Shown in pieces: positions 12,409-23,706 of a stretch of 64,000 bases of DNA. This DNA comes from Microascus cirrosus. Taxonomy: Eukaryota > Ascomycota > Sordariomycetes > Microascales > Microascaceae. Within the stretch, counting starts at the first letter, position 1. Every line of letters begins with the position of its first letter. The notes under the pieces were generated by a model. It worked only from the letters and a program-made list of their open reading frames with translations, was not told the DNA's origin and searched no databases. The DNA is taken from assembly GCA_030271035.1 (NCBI GenBank), contig JAMBUN010000063.1:62001-126000 (forward strand), in the 5' to 3' direction. The translations under genes were made by a program, and so were the position numbers.

Positions 12409-12891
12409 ATGGTCATGTCCGAACCAAGCCTCCACTCCCACCTCTCCGACCCCTCCCTAACCCCCCTCGTCACAACCGCTCGCTCCCAGGCCACCCTCTC
12501 ATTCCTCACGTCACTCACCTCCACCGCTCTAACTGCCCACTCCACATCCCTCCGCTTAAACATGGGACAACCCCACCGCCTCCTCGTCGAGGACCCCGAC
12601 CGCCTCGTCCTGACGTCGTTCCTCTTGCCCCCAAGCTCAAGGGATGGCGCAGACTCGTCCATCAGCGGCGCCGCGAGCGAGGCGGAGACAAACGGCACAG
12701 AGGACGGCGGCAAGCGAGAAGAGGAAAGCAAGGACGAAGAGCCGGCCCCGCCGATGCTCGTGGCGCTGGTAACAGCCCCCGCGAGCGACGGTAAGGAAGC
12801 GAGGAGGGCGGTGGCGAGGTTAGAGAAAGTTGGGCGGGAGTTCCAGAAAGAGTGGGCTACTAATGGGGAGGGTACCGCGGAGATTGGGTGA
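12409..12891 (+). CDS. Small hypothetical protein, 160 residues
   Basis: Single-exon frame. A second ATG at 12415 is an equally good start. The N-terminal half alternates helix-like and strand-like stretches (RSQATLSFLTSLTSTALTAH, then SLRLNMGQPHRLLVEDPD). A charged, acidic insert follows at residues about 80-110, and the end is strand plus amphipathic helix (MLVALVTAP, then ARRAVARLEKVGREFQKEW). The pattern of a C-terminal strand followed by a helix recalls small roadblock/LAMTOR-like proteins of the Ragulator/EGO type, but no diagnostic motif is visible and this is only a guess. The codon third positions are strongly C/G, as in nearby real genes, which supports coding. It may equally be a lineage-specific protein. 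Confidence 0.55.
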   Translation: MVMSEPSLHSHLSDPSLTPLVTTARSQATLSFLTSLTSTALTAHSTSLRLNMGQPHRLLVEDPDRLVLTSFLLPPSSRDGADSSISGAASEAETNGTEDGGKREEESKDEEPAPPMLVALVTAPASDGKEARRAVARLEKVGREFQKEWATNGEGTAEIG

Positions 12892-13260
12892 TTGGAACTG
12901 CATAGGCTAGGGTTGTGTCCTATCTAATGGGATTCCACCTTGGAAGGCTACTACAGCGAAACGCGAGGCCGAAAGGATATCCCGTCGTGACGGGAACGCC
13001 AAAATGTCGCCCATTACCACAGCGTCATACCCTACGGCTTGTTCAGAACTTGGAGCGGTGAGAAATGTCTCGCTCAGACGGCAACCCGGGTTGCTGACAG
13101 CTTTAAACCTAGGGGGAAACAGGACGACAAACATGGACATGATATCTGCTTGTTCTCTTCCTGTACTCTATGTACGATAGACAAGAAAATCATCCGCCGC
13201 ATGAATGATAACACTAAACGTAACACCTTATTTTCTTCCCCACTTACCGGCCCAGCCCAC

Positions 13261-15783
13261 TTAGATAACCTGCTCAAAAGCACGGTTGATAGGCGACCGG
13301 ATGGTAGCGTTCTTCCAGAACTCGATCGTCGACACCGCGCGCTTGGAAACGCCCTCAGGTGTGAACTCGAACTTCTGCAACAGTTGTGAGCAAGCCTGAG
13401 CGGTTATACGGATATAGTATGGGGACGACGCACCTTGTAAACATCCTTGTAAGGGCCAGAGGCGCCGAACCTGTTGAGGCCGAACTGTTCGTGCGCGTAC
13501 TTCTCCCAGCCCATGGTGGACATAACCTCGACCGAGAGCGAGGGAATGCCGTCGGGCAGGACGCTCAGCTTGTAGTCCTTAGGCTGGCTGTCGAAGACCT
13601 CGAAGCAAGGCATGGAGACGACGCGCGCCTTGATGCCGTGGTTGTCGGCGAGGTACTTGGCGGCCTCGACACAGATCGACACCTCGGAACCAGTCGAGAG
13701 CAGAGAGATCTGCGCACCTTCAACATCCTGCAGTACGTAACCACCGAGAGAAGCCTTCTCGATGGTAGAACCCTCGAGCTGGGGAAGGTTCTGGCGGGAG
13801 AGGGCGAGAATGCTAGGGCAGTCCTTGTGGGTGAGGGCAACCTTGTACGCGGCGCTCGTCTCGTTACCGTCGGCAGGGCGCCAGACCATGCAGTTAGGGA
13901 GAGCACGGAAGTGGGCGAGAGTCTCAATAGGCTGGTGGGTGGGGCCGTCCTCACCCAGGCCGATCGAGTCGTGGGTGGCAACCCACACAACGCGGACGCG
14001 AGACAGAGAGGAGAGACGGACAGCGCCGGCACCGTACGAGACGAAGTTGAGGAAGGTTCCGCCGTAGGGAAGGATGGTACCGTACGCGGCCAGACCGTTC
14101 ATGATGGCGCCCATACCATGCTCGCGGACACCGAAGCGAATGTAGCGGCCAGAGTAGTCACCGAGGCCGTTGGCGGCGGGCTGAAAGTCCACGGCGCCCT
14201 TCCACCTCGTCAGGTTGGAGCCCGTGAGATCGGCAGACCCACCGAGAAGCTCGGGGACGACAGACTCAATCTTGCTGAGGACGGTCTCGGAGAGCTTGCG
14301 GGTGGCAACGGCGGAATCGGAGGGAGAGTAAACGGGAAGAGCCTTCTCCCAGCCCTCCGGGAGCTCGCTCTTGAGACGCCTATGGAGATCCTTGTGCTCG
14401 GCAGGGTAGCTCTCGGCATACTTAGCCAGAAGCTGGTTCCACTCGGCCTCAGCGGCAGCACCCTTGGCAGCCGTCTGGGCATACGCGTCGTAGACCTCCT
14501 GAGGCACATCGAAGGACTTGTCGGGGTTGAAGCCGAACTTCTCCTTAAGCTGCCTGATGTCATCGGCCTTGAGGGGAGAGCCGTGGACACCGTGGGTGCC
14601 TTGCTGGGTGGAGCCGAAGCCAATGGTGGTCGTGAGCTGGATCAAGGAAGGCTTGTCCTTGACTTCCTGGGCCTCCTTGATAGCAGCGGCCATACCGGCG
14701 AGATCGCTGTCACCCTGCTCAACCCTGACGACATGCCAGCCGTAGGCCTCATACCTCTTGGCGACGTCCTCCGTGAAGGCGCAGTTCGTGTCACCATCAA
14801 TGGAGATATGGTTGTCGTCCCACACGGCAATGAGGTTGCCAAGTTGAAGGTGACCGGCCAGAGAGCAGGCCTCGCTGGACACACCCTCCATCAAGCAACC
14901 GTCACCGAGGAAGCAGTACGTGTAGTTGTTGACGATGTCGAAGTTGGGCTTGTTGAAGACCGCGGCGGTGTGCGCCTGAGCGATGGCCAGACCAACGGCG
15001 TTGCAGATACCCTGGCCCAGGGGACCAGTGGTGACCTCAATACCAGGGGTATCATGGGCCTCGGGGTGTCCAGGGGTGATGCTGTCTACTTTCTATATCA
15101 AAGGATCAGGTTAGATTAGGCTACAAGCAAGGTTCGGGTGCCAGTTGGCACAGGGTAGCGGATCCGAGTCTTACCCGGAAGTTCTTAAGATCGTCCATGG
15201 TGACGTCGTAGCCGAAAAGGTGGAGAAGAGCATATTGAAGCATGCAGCCATGGCCGTTTCTGGTGGAAGGTTCTCGTCAACATTCCGCCCATGACCAGAG
15301 AGCTGGGGGACCACTATATGCTGTGAAGCATCATTGGCGCTGGATTGGCTATACATACGAGAGAACGAAACGGTCCCTGTTCAGCCAGTCGGGGTTCTTA
15401 GGGTTGAACCTCATGAACTGGTTGAAAAGAACGTGGGCAATGGGAGCCATGCCCCTAGCATTGGAGTTAGCATCCACGATATTCCACTAGAGGAAGCTCG
15501 GGTTTCACTAACATTGGGGCACCAGGGTGGCCCGAGTTGCTGTTCGCGGTCGCATCGGCCTATTTTCCGGCGTAGGAGATTAGCGACCGTACTCAAGGGG
15601 AAGGATAGGGGTTCCAATGATTTCAGCACTGTCATCGTTCGCAAAGCTCCATCGTGAGGGTTGTTTGGGTATCCCAGCCGTTTACGGGAGCGGAGAGCGG
15701 GGCAGACGGATGGCATGGGTTTTGCAGAGCGCACTTACAGCGAGGACGCGGATAGTGTTAATAGCGAGCTGATCGTTCGCCAT
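13261..15783 (-). CDS. TKL1: Transketolase
   Basis: Six exons: 15783-15739, 15559-15513, 15454-15359, 15259-15175, 15092-13434 and 13374-13261, with every phase consistent, giving 681 residues, the usual length. The enzyme moves two-carbon units between sugar phosphates in the non-oxidative pentose phosphate pathway, using thiamine diphosphate and Mg. Visible landmarks: SGHPGAPMGMAPIAHVLF near the start, the thiamine diphosphate motif with GDGCLMEG near residue 155 and the following WDDN, then FGVREHGMG, THDSIGLGEDGPTHQP and RPADGNE in the pyrimidine-binding domain. The C-terminal exon ends EQVI. Four of five introns fall in the first 100 codons, a common 5' bias in fungal genes. The start ATG gives MANDQLAINTIRVLA, as expected for the family. 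No obvious targeting peptide, so cytosolic. Confidence 0.96.
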
Positions 15784-17816
15784 TGTTGCGGTTGGGCGGG
15801 GTTACTGTTTGGTCACAATGAGCTTGAGGGATGATGTGTGGCCGGACGTTGTTTTGAGAAAATGGATGAAGAAGACTACAATGGAGAGAAGGTTTGAGAA
15901 AAGAGGGAAAAATTCAATTCCGAAGACGGCTGGCAAGGCGAGGTTGTGTTTGGAGCGGGTAGGACGGGGCTTCGGTCGTTCTTGGATCTACTATTTGAAG
16001 GTGGGAGGGATGAAGAAGCGGGGCACCGGCGAGCTCTTGCCTCTGCAACCGGTGACAGAAGGAACGTCCCTCCAAGCTGGAACCCAGGCCCCGAAACCCG
16101 CTTCGTTTCCCATCCTGACACACCCATTGCACTCCAGGTGGGGTAGATCATGGCCATATTACTCAGGTTTATACAATATCTTTCGTCAACGCATCCATGG
16201 GCGACGGGTGGCAAGAGCTGGAAACTCTGCGGTCTGATTTCACATTGTCTTAGGAAGAACTGCGCCTAGAGTCCATCTGGTGTACCCACACGACTCCTAA
16301 CTCTATGGGTGCATTGGCTATGGTAATCGGTCTCGTCTTATCCCAGCTGTCTGATTGATGCTGCCATGTTTCTAGTCGAAAGACGGCGTTGTGCTGATTA
16401 TGCAGCGTCAACCATCAAGCACTGACGTCCTGTGCAAGGGTCCGCCGTGCCCCTCATTCTCGCAGGGATGACCCCGCACTTCCATTCACCCAGGCCAGCG
16501 TCAGAGGCAGCTTTCGGACAAGATTTGGTATTCTTTGCACCTTGCAAGACCGCCCGCGAATGCACTATTACTTGTACGACAACCTTAGTCCCCACTCGGA
16601 CCATACCTTGGGCTGAGGTACGATGACGATCAATCCAACAGTTCTGGCTGATGAATCTTGAGGAAAAAAATAAGCGTCTCATGTCCGCACCGCCATGGAA
16701 TATGATGAGCTGGGCACCCTCGAAGCTGTCCTCGTGACACGAATCCCTGTACCCCCGTATGCCTTATCTGGTAGAATGCGGCTTTTTCGTACGAATCCAC
16801 GGATGCTTCTCCGCGCTGACAAGAGCGTCTCTCCATGAGTTTGGTCTGAGGCAGGCCATGGAGGGGCAAAGAAAATTTTAAATTTCCCGGCCATTCTTCC
16901 ACCCACGTTCCAACCCACTTAGTCCCCCCACCCGCCGATGCCGCAGCCAGCCAGACGAACCGCCAAGGCTGATGGCCTGGGCATATATACTAAACGGCTG
17001 CCCATTATCCGACGGGGACGCTAGAGCAGGCTTGCCCAATCCCAGCTCCTGGAACCTCCTCGTTTTGACATCATGGACGGGTCTCGCTGGGCCGCTTATA
17101 CGCAGCGTATAAGAAGCCGCGCTCTGCACACCCCCCCTCCCCAAAATAAAACAGTGGAGCGCCTGGTTGCGCGGGAACGGGCCAATTGGCGTTTCACCGA
17201 GGAGTGGAACGTTCGTGAGGCGACAGAGCCTCTGAAACGTTGAGGCTAGTCTCACAGTCGTCTTTTACCCGGCCTTCGCGCCGTTGGGGTTGTCCGGCCG
17301 TTGTATGTACAGATAAGCGATATTAGATTAACCGTTTAGCGCATCTTCGCGCTGTCTCGCCGCACAAAGCTAGATGATGCTCTGATAATAGCCTAGCCTG
17401 AAGCACCCCCCACCCACTATACTGTCGCCACTAACACGCATTTTGCGCCCTCGCTACCAAGGGCAAGCTGCGAGTCCCGCTACACGATAGCAGCTCCCCC
17501 AGATTCACAAGCTATACATAGTCAATATCCAGGATGATCCTGAAGTCCGTATTCAAAGGAGATGTGGTGACGATCAGCTCCCAGTGGAGCGTATGAGCGG
17601 CACCAACGGACCTCCACCAAATGGGACAATCCACGATGGTGACCTCAGTGGCGCCTAGCCAATCGGGCCCATGGCGCAAATTCTTGTATGCGAAAGCGCC
17701 TACTCCGCCCGCTGTGTGCGGGAGCCCCAAACCCAAACGGGCCTGTGAAGACCCCTGATGGTCCCTCAGACCACCAGCAACAACGCCGACAACCTCACGT
17801 TAGCCGTGACGACGAC
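15784..17816. other. 2-kb region between divergent transketolase and Bmt6-like genes
   Basis: This holds the two divergent promoters. The frames within are short and antisense to one another, with no domain. I see no RNA gene or repeat beyond short homopolymer tracts. Confidence 0.45.
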
Positions 17817-18926
17817 ATGGTCCGCAGACAGGCCGCGCCGCGGAAACCCGCCAGCACCAAGCCGAAACAGCCCCAGAAGGCCAAAGCGGTGACAACGGCC
17901 GCGGTAGTGACCTCGAGCATCCCTTCGTTCTACCCGCCGCAGCCAGCATTCCCGACTCAACTCCGGCTTCTCGACGTATTTGCGCGGACCTTCGCTGAGG
18001 AGCTCTCCGCTGCGGATCGAGACGATACCCTCCAACAGATCAAGGGGGACCTCTATAACCGGGATTTCGGGGCAGCTTTTGGGCGGGAGGATCGCCTTGC
18101 CGTCTACGCTGCGAGATGGAGTCCCACCCGCGCGCTGTGCTATGCCTCCGTTTTCAACGGTTTGGCGAGGCAATTGTTCGGTATTTTGGATGAAGTCGCT
18201 GGAAAGAGAGCCGGGGACCAGCCCAACGGTCAGGAGGCCGACAGGTCACGTCTAAAAATGGTGTCGGTTGGGGGTGGTGCTGCAGAGCTGGCCTCCTTTG
18301 CGACCTTCCTAGGAAATTCAGAGGTTCCCGCCGGTGAAATCGCCCTAGTCGACTCCGGTCCATGGGCTTCCGTTGTCGACAGGCTCTATCATGAGCTCAC
18401 GACTGTCCCTCCGCTCCCCGACTCCGCCAGTGCGGCCGCCACCGCGTCCAACAAGCCTTTCCTCTCGCCAGACGCCGTAAGGATAAGCTTTCACCAGCAT
18501 GACATCCTGTCGCTTGACAACGAGTCCCTCGGACGGCTGCTAGGCACGTCACCCGTAGTCGTAACGCTTCTCTTCACTCTAAACGAGCTATACACCTCCG
18601 GTGGGATTGGAAGAACCACGAGTTTCCTCTTGAATATCGGCGCGCACCTCGCGCCCGGATCTCTGCTCCTTGTCATTGATAGTCCCGGGAGCTACGCAGA
18701 GGCAGTGGTGGGGGGCAGCTCGAAGCGCTATCCGATGCGGTGGCTCCTGGAACATGCGCTGCTGACGACAGCGTCGGGGTCGTGGGAGCGGGTCGAGACG
18801 TGCGACTCTGTATGGTTCCGCCTCGCTGACTCGCTGCGGTATCCCATCGCGCTGGAGAATATGCGGTACCAGCTACACCTATACCGGGTCCTCGGGCCCT
18901 CAAGTCCCGCAGAGAGAGGGGAATAG
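17817..18926 (+). CDS. 25S rRNA (uridine-N3)-methyltransferase, Bmt6-like
   Basis: Single exon. The frame stays open upstream to 17688, but I prefer the ATG at 17817, which gives 369 residues starting MVRRQAAPRKPASTK, a basic nucleolar-type tail. The family methylates N3 of a uridine in large-subunit rRNA using S-adenosylmethionine. Evidence: the SAM-binding motif I, MVSVGGGAAELASF (about residues 147-160), a following acidic strand end (IALVDSGPWASVVDRL), and a late TLLFTLNELYTSGGIGRTTSFL region. These fit the fungal Bmt6 family, annotated as the U2843 enzyme in yeast; assignment rests on overall resemblance, not alignment. It faces transketolase across a 2-kb shared upstream region and is tail to tail with the SAC-domain gene. 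Confidence 0.75.
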   Translation: MVRRQAAPRKPASTKPKQPQKAKAVTTAAVVTSSIPSFYPPQPAFPTQLRLLDVFARTFAEELSAADRDDTLQQIKGDLYNRDFGAAFGREDRLAVYAARWSPTRALCYASVFNGLARQLFGILDEVAGKRAGDQPNGQEADRSRLKMVSVGGGAAELASFATFLGNSEVPAGEIALVDSGPWASVVDRLYHELTTVPPLPDSASAAATASNKPFLSPDAVRISFHQHDILSLDNESLGRLLGTSPVVVTLLFTLNELYTSGGIGRTTSFLLNIGAHLAPGSLLLVIDSPGSYAEAVVGGSSKRYPMRWLLEHALLTTASGSWERVETCDSVWFRLADSLRYPIALENMRYQLHLYRVLGPSSPAERGE

Positions 18927-19036
18927 GCGTCTTGATAATTGTATGAATTATGATATTTCGTTATACCCAGTTCTCGTTTGGAACCAAAATGGAAGACAGA
19001 TCAACCCCCTAGCGTGGTGGGATAATGCTCGCCCGC

Positions 19037-22022
19037 TCATGCCCATACCATGCGCTTAAGGCTATGCCCCAACTGCTCCAGGATGCCCGTACTCTTCTTC
19101 GCCTCGTCCAGGGAAATGATGTCTTCTTCCTCTATGATGCCCCAGGCCTCATCGTCCGCCTTTCCCTGAGCCTGGCCCACCAACCGATCGATCTCAGAAC
19201 AGATCGTATGCACAAGCTGCAACTCCGTCTGCCGCGGCTCATCTCCATCTTTGGCAAGTGACGACCGTGCATACGGTGCCTTTAGGGCTATTTTCCTAGG
19301 TGGTGGGGTCGACGTTTGGGACCGGCCTGAGAAGATCCCCGCGAAGGGACCACTCCCACTTCCCACGACCGGTGTCGTCCGGTGCGTCTTCCTCTTTTCT
19401 CCCAGACTCGAGAGTGTCCGTGTGTTTGTCCTGGTAAAATCGTCCTTACCTGGTTGATAGGAGATCACCAGACCAACATTCTTTACTTCGTCCATATGCA
19501 CCGAGGAGATAGTGGACGTGATGTACGTTCCCACCTTGATCCCTACGACATGAGCCAACTCCACCCTCTCGAACGATGACACGCGGTCCAGATCCCAGTT
19601 GATCCGGCAGAGGTACATAGCACAATCTGTCAAGAGGAGGACCACCTCTTCGAGAGGCTGTCCGTTGACCGTGCCCGAAACCTGCGGCGTAAGAACGACC
19701 CAGCCGGCAGTGAACTCCTCTGACTCGTCGGCAATAACGCGAGACTGGCAGAGCTGGATCGCCTGTTCGCGCTTCTTGAGTATGGAGACGCCAGGATCCC
19801 TCGTAATGAGGTCGGACTCGAATTCGGAGAAGACGAGGGCGGTTACGTTGCCGAGGAGGAAGTCGATGGCTAGCTGGCTAAAGTAGTCGTTGACAATCCT
19901 TTGCATATCGGCATTAGTAAATCCTTCTGTGCTTCCGATGATAAAAGAGGAGAACGGATCAAGTTATTACCCGTTGTAGAATCTCGTTATAGACAATCCC
20001 AGATCATTTAGAGTACCCCGGTAGTCCCTCTTTCGTGTTCTCGTGAAGTCTCCCTTCATGGCAGCTGTAGACGCATATTGGTTCGATACGGCGTCGCCGT
20101 TGTCTGCCCAGATAGTATTAAACCACAAGGCGTTCTGGTCCACCTGGGCGCTCGCGTCGAATCCTTCTTCGCGTAACTGCGCCTCAAGCATGTACTTTGC
20201 AAACATGCTCTGACACACGTTTGTCCTATCAAGACAGTCCATGCAGTTCGTCCTGAAGACGCCGCCCTGGCGTCGAATAACCTTGTCTTTCCCCTCCACG
20301 GTGCTACCGAAGCCATCGAGATCGCCTCGAATCTTTTCAAGTAGTTGGCTAACGTTTTCAAACTTCATTCCGCGGCATATGGCGTGGAAATCAAACCACT
20401 CGAATGATATCTTCTCATTCTCGGCGCGGTCTTCGTTTAGCTTTGCAACTTGATCTGAGTATGCATCGCCTACAATGGCCTCAGTGTTGTTCTTCTCCAC
20501 GAGGTTGATGAGGTGTATCCTGCCGTAATTTTGGCCGATAAGGTCGAAGTGTTTCTTCATTGCGGCCAGGTTGGCGTCTGAAGAATGCTGCAAAGCAGGA
20601 ACGGGCTTAAAGGAGTAAGGAGATTGAGTGAAGAACACGGGTATGCTTCCTCGAACCTGAACGAAAGAGTAGATCTTTGAGCCGCTAGGTGACGACGAAT
20701 TCCACCAGGGGGTCGAAAAGATCTGCTCGGTCTCGACAGTGTTCGCGGTGTGTCCATCCTCGTCTATTCCTCTTCTCATATACCGTAAACCAGCGCGCTT
20801 AGTCGACCTTCGAGAGATCAACGTGATTAGAAGGTCCTGTTCGGACGGCCGGCGCTCCGGCTCGTCTTTCGTTTCCTCGGCCGGGGGCGATGTTGGACCT
20901 GAGCCGCCCGAGAAGAAGCTGGACATTTCCATAGCCTCCGGCTCCGAGTCGTCAACCTGTGGCGGGTCCCGGTCCATGACAAATGGCTTCTGCCCAACGA
21001 ATCCCTGCATAACGGGAAGTGCCACCGATTCGGCCCCTACAGAGATAAAGGGCTGGAGAAGGTGACTGTTCCAAAAGTACGTGGGTGCCACCTGGGCATG
21101 TAAGGGCAGCCCAGTGGAGAATGCGCTGCACTCGCCCCATCTCCTGGTGATATCGAAATCGTACGAGAAGAAGAAGCTCCGCGAGGAACCGAACAGAACC
21201 CGAGTAGTATGTAGAAGCCTCGGCAGATAAGCAGAGGCCGTAGCCTCTAGACTGTCTTCCGAGCTGCGCGTAGGCTTGGATCTCGAATTCGTAGTTGAGG
21301 GGGGAGGCTCCAGAGCAGATCTGCTAAGGCCCATCGACCGCTTTTGGTTTAGCACCCATCCCTTCTTACTGAACCATCGCTGCGCAAAGCGGCCGAAGCT
21401 TCCCCGTCGCCGGATTACATCCTCGGCGACGGTACTTGTTACTGGTTCCGGGGCGGGTGACTGTTGCTCTATGCCAGAGTCGTCTATCGCATCGTCCACG
21501 TCGTCGCTCGCTGGCGGCAGGACATCCCCCTCATCCTCTAGTGTATCGGTGTCATCTTCGAGTTTGTCCGCTGACTCAATCTCTAGATATCTTGCCGTTC
21601 TTGCTATCGCGTTCTCGGCGTCCGCCTGGGACGAGCAGGGAGTGATCGCAACGCCAGTGACGACGTAGATGGGGAACCCCCGGATCTGGGCAACTTGTTC
21701 GCGGCGCGTAATCGTAATGAGGAAGCTTTGTCTCAATATCGACATAAGGCCTAGCCGTCCGTTTGTCCCGTTAGCAAGGTCTAGTAGCAAGAAGCGGAGT
21801 GCGCGCAAACGCCTGGCGTAGTCTACCTATGACGCCGAAGGCCTCGATGGATGGTGCCGACAGGACTGGGTCCGCGACGCTGTCGCGCGGCACAGGAAAT
21901 ATCGACGCATCCCCGTACTTGACTAGAAGTGGCTGCGAAGGGCGCTGTCCTTTCGACCCAAAGGGCTGGAGAACGAGGCCCTCCTCGTTGGCAGAAACAA
22001 CGACCTTGCGCGCGATGGCCAT
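19037..22022 (-). CDS. SAC-domain phosphoinositide phosphatase with hSac2 domain
   Basis: Three exons, 22022-21827, 21750-19971 and 19898-19037, encode 945 residues. The N-terminal part and middle form a SacI phosphatase domain; a low-complexity acidic/serine-rich insert sits near residues 115-200. The catalytic CX5R motif is visible in RTNCMDCLDRTNV near residue 570. The last exon carries the hSac2 homology domain (SEFESDLITRDPG, then VSSFERVELAHVVGIKVGTY and GKDDFTRTNTRTLSS). SacI plus hSac2 is the layout of the Sac2/INPP5F group, phosphatases of inositol lipids such as PI4P on endosomal membranes. Both introns have CTAAC/CTAAT branch points and restore conserved text (GVIG-LMSILRQ and RFYNG-IVNDYF). 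No transmembrane helix is seen, unlike Sac1 itself. Confidence 0.85.
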
Positions 22023-22554
22023 GGCGCCCTCTTTCTGTGAGGTCAGGTCCTACCAAGCGTCCAGCGGGAGGAGGGCCGTATGTACATAGAGGTCACGGAC
22101 ATTATTTATTGAAAGGAGGAAACAGGGTGGGTAAGACGTCGAGCTGTTGGGAGACGCCGATGATCCTCCCATCTAGGCCGCCGGTCCGTTTGCGGCGCGG
22201 GTGGTGGGGGTGCAAAATAGTGGGACTCGGGCATTGGTGCGTGGAACGATGGCGGGGTATTGCCAAGCTGAAGGCGGCGTGCTGAGAGTCCGACTCTTCA
22301 TACGTCAGTTCCATTGAAACGAATTACGTTCTAGAGATTGACCTCGTGAGGACAGAATCCCAAGACAGCTCAGTTTCTTGGTCGGAACCACGGGGCCAAG
22401 AGATTGGCATCGTCTTCCACAAACCCCGAGTACACATTTCGACATGGTCACAGCATATGAAAAACTCAGTGTCAAGTGAACGAGATTTCTCTCGAGCCTC
22501 TATTCTTTGTCTTTCAAGTTGCACTAACGCTACTGATATTCCACAGGCTCATGT
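22023..22554. other. Promoter of SAC gene and 3' region of SNU13
   Basis: About 530 bp without a supported gene, between the start of the minus-strand SAC gene and the stop of minus-strand SNU13. It is expected to hold the SAC promoter. Confidence 0.45.
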
Positions 22555-23114
22555 TTAGAGCGCAACCCTCTCCACCTTCTCGCGCATAGTCCTGATCTTG
22601 TCCGCCAGCTCGCTTCCCTCGTTGCTGGTGATCGAAGTCGCGATGACGGCACGGCTGACACCACAGGCCCGGCCGAGAGCAATCTTCGAGGAAACGTAGA
22701 TGTAGGGGACTGAGGGAGTTCTGTTAGCAGGGAGGGCCTTTAGAGTGGGGTGCCGAGGGCTAAATCCTTACCGTTCTTATCCTCACACAGGACCGGGAGA
22801 TGGAGGATAATGGCAAGCGGTGAGCAATCCGCGGCCAGAACCACGAGCTCAGAGACACCTCGATTGAGGGACTTAGTCGCTTCGTTGGCGCCCTTCTTCA
22901 GCTGGCGAGCATCTGCAGACAAACGGCGTTAGTCGGATGTGATATAGAGAGCCAGAAGGGGTTTCCTTACGCTGGCAGGCCTGGACAAGGTCAAGGAGCT
23001 CCTGCTCGAGGGCAGCATCCGCCAGAGGCCAGGCTTAGGCGCGCGTTAGTCTTCACTTGCGGACCGGGGGATTCCGAGTTGGGCAGTCATACCGGCACCG
23101 TTCTCATCAGCCAT
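22555..23114 (-). CDS. SNU13: SNU13 (15.5K/L7Ae-type U4 snRNA and box C/D snoRNA protein)
   Basis: Four exons, 23114-23093, 23033-22971, 22912-22772 and 22709-22555, encode 126 residues, exactly the fungal Snu13 length. The protein is an L7Ae-family RNA binder that recognises kink-turns in U4 snRNA and box C/D snoRNAs. Visible family text: AWPLADAALEQELLDLVQ, RQLKKGANEATKSLNRG (the RNA-contacting loop and helix), VVLAADCSPLAIILHLP and the end KVERVAL. The introns are 58-62 bp with clear CTAAC branch points, and each junction falls inside conserved text. The first exon is only 22 nt. It is head to head with the V-ATPase c-subunit gene. Confidence 0.96.
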
Positions 23115-23706
23115 TGCGATGGGGATTTGGGATTCGGGTTGGAGGTCGGCTGGAGGGTTTGAAGTTGTTCAAGTTGGATATCGATATGATTCAGGGTTCA
23201 CGGCTCTGTGCTCGCCCTGATCTTGCGGTAGACTCGGCGCTGGGTGACATATGTCGACTGGGGTGATATTGAGAAGGAAAAGTTGGAGTTTCTGTCGTCG
23301 AACTTCTTTTTTTTGCGACGCAATTGGCGGCCCCACCATTCGGGCAGAAACTTTTCTGAGATGTCAAATGGTATCAGTTGGTTGACGGCTGGTAGCGAGC
23401 CACTGAACTTTAACGATTAAACGAGCAGCTTGGTGGCTGGCTGGCGGCCATTCACGTGACTTTGTCCAGTCTGCTGACGCCTGTGCCAAACTCCCCTGTC
23501 GGCAAAACAGCGCTGCAGGTCCAGCGCTATTGCTATTGTCCTCCCGCCCATTAACTGTCTGTCCTTCAACTTCCAAGCTTCCCACCTGCTTCGTCCGCCA
23601 ATCCTTTCGATACCGCCACGGAACATCTCTCCTGCTTCGTCAACCACGACTTCGCTTCTTCTCTTATTCCATCTCTTCTAAATTTTGATCCGGAATAATC
23701 GTCAAG
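23115..23706. promoter_or_regulatory. Shared 592-bp divergent promoter, SNU13 / V-ATPase subunit c
   Basis: The two start codons point away from each other with 592 bp between. The stretch has a poly-T tract near 23308 and a CTTCTT-rich pyrimidine run just before the VMA3 ATG. No TATA box is obvious. Shared regulation of the two genes is only an inference from position. Confidence 0.5.

Noticed and set aside
13386..15119. 577-codon plus-strand frame
   Set aside because: It is antisense to transketolase and shows no domain; strong third-position bias of the real gene keeps the opposite frame open.
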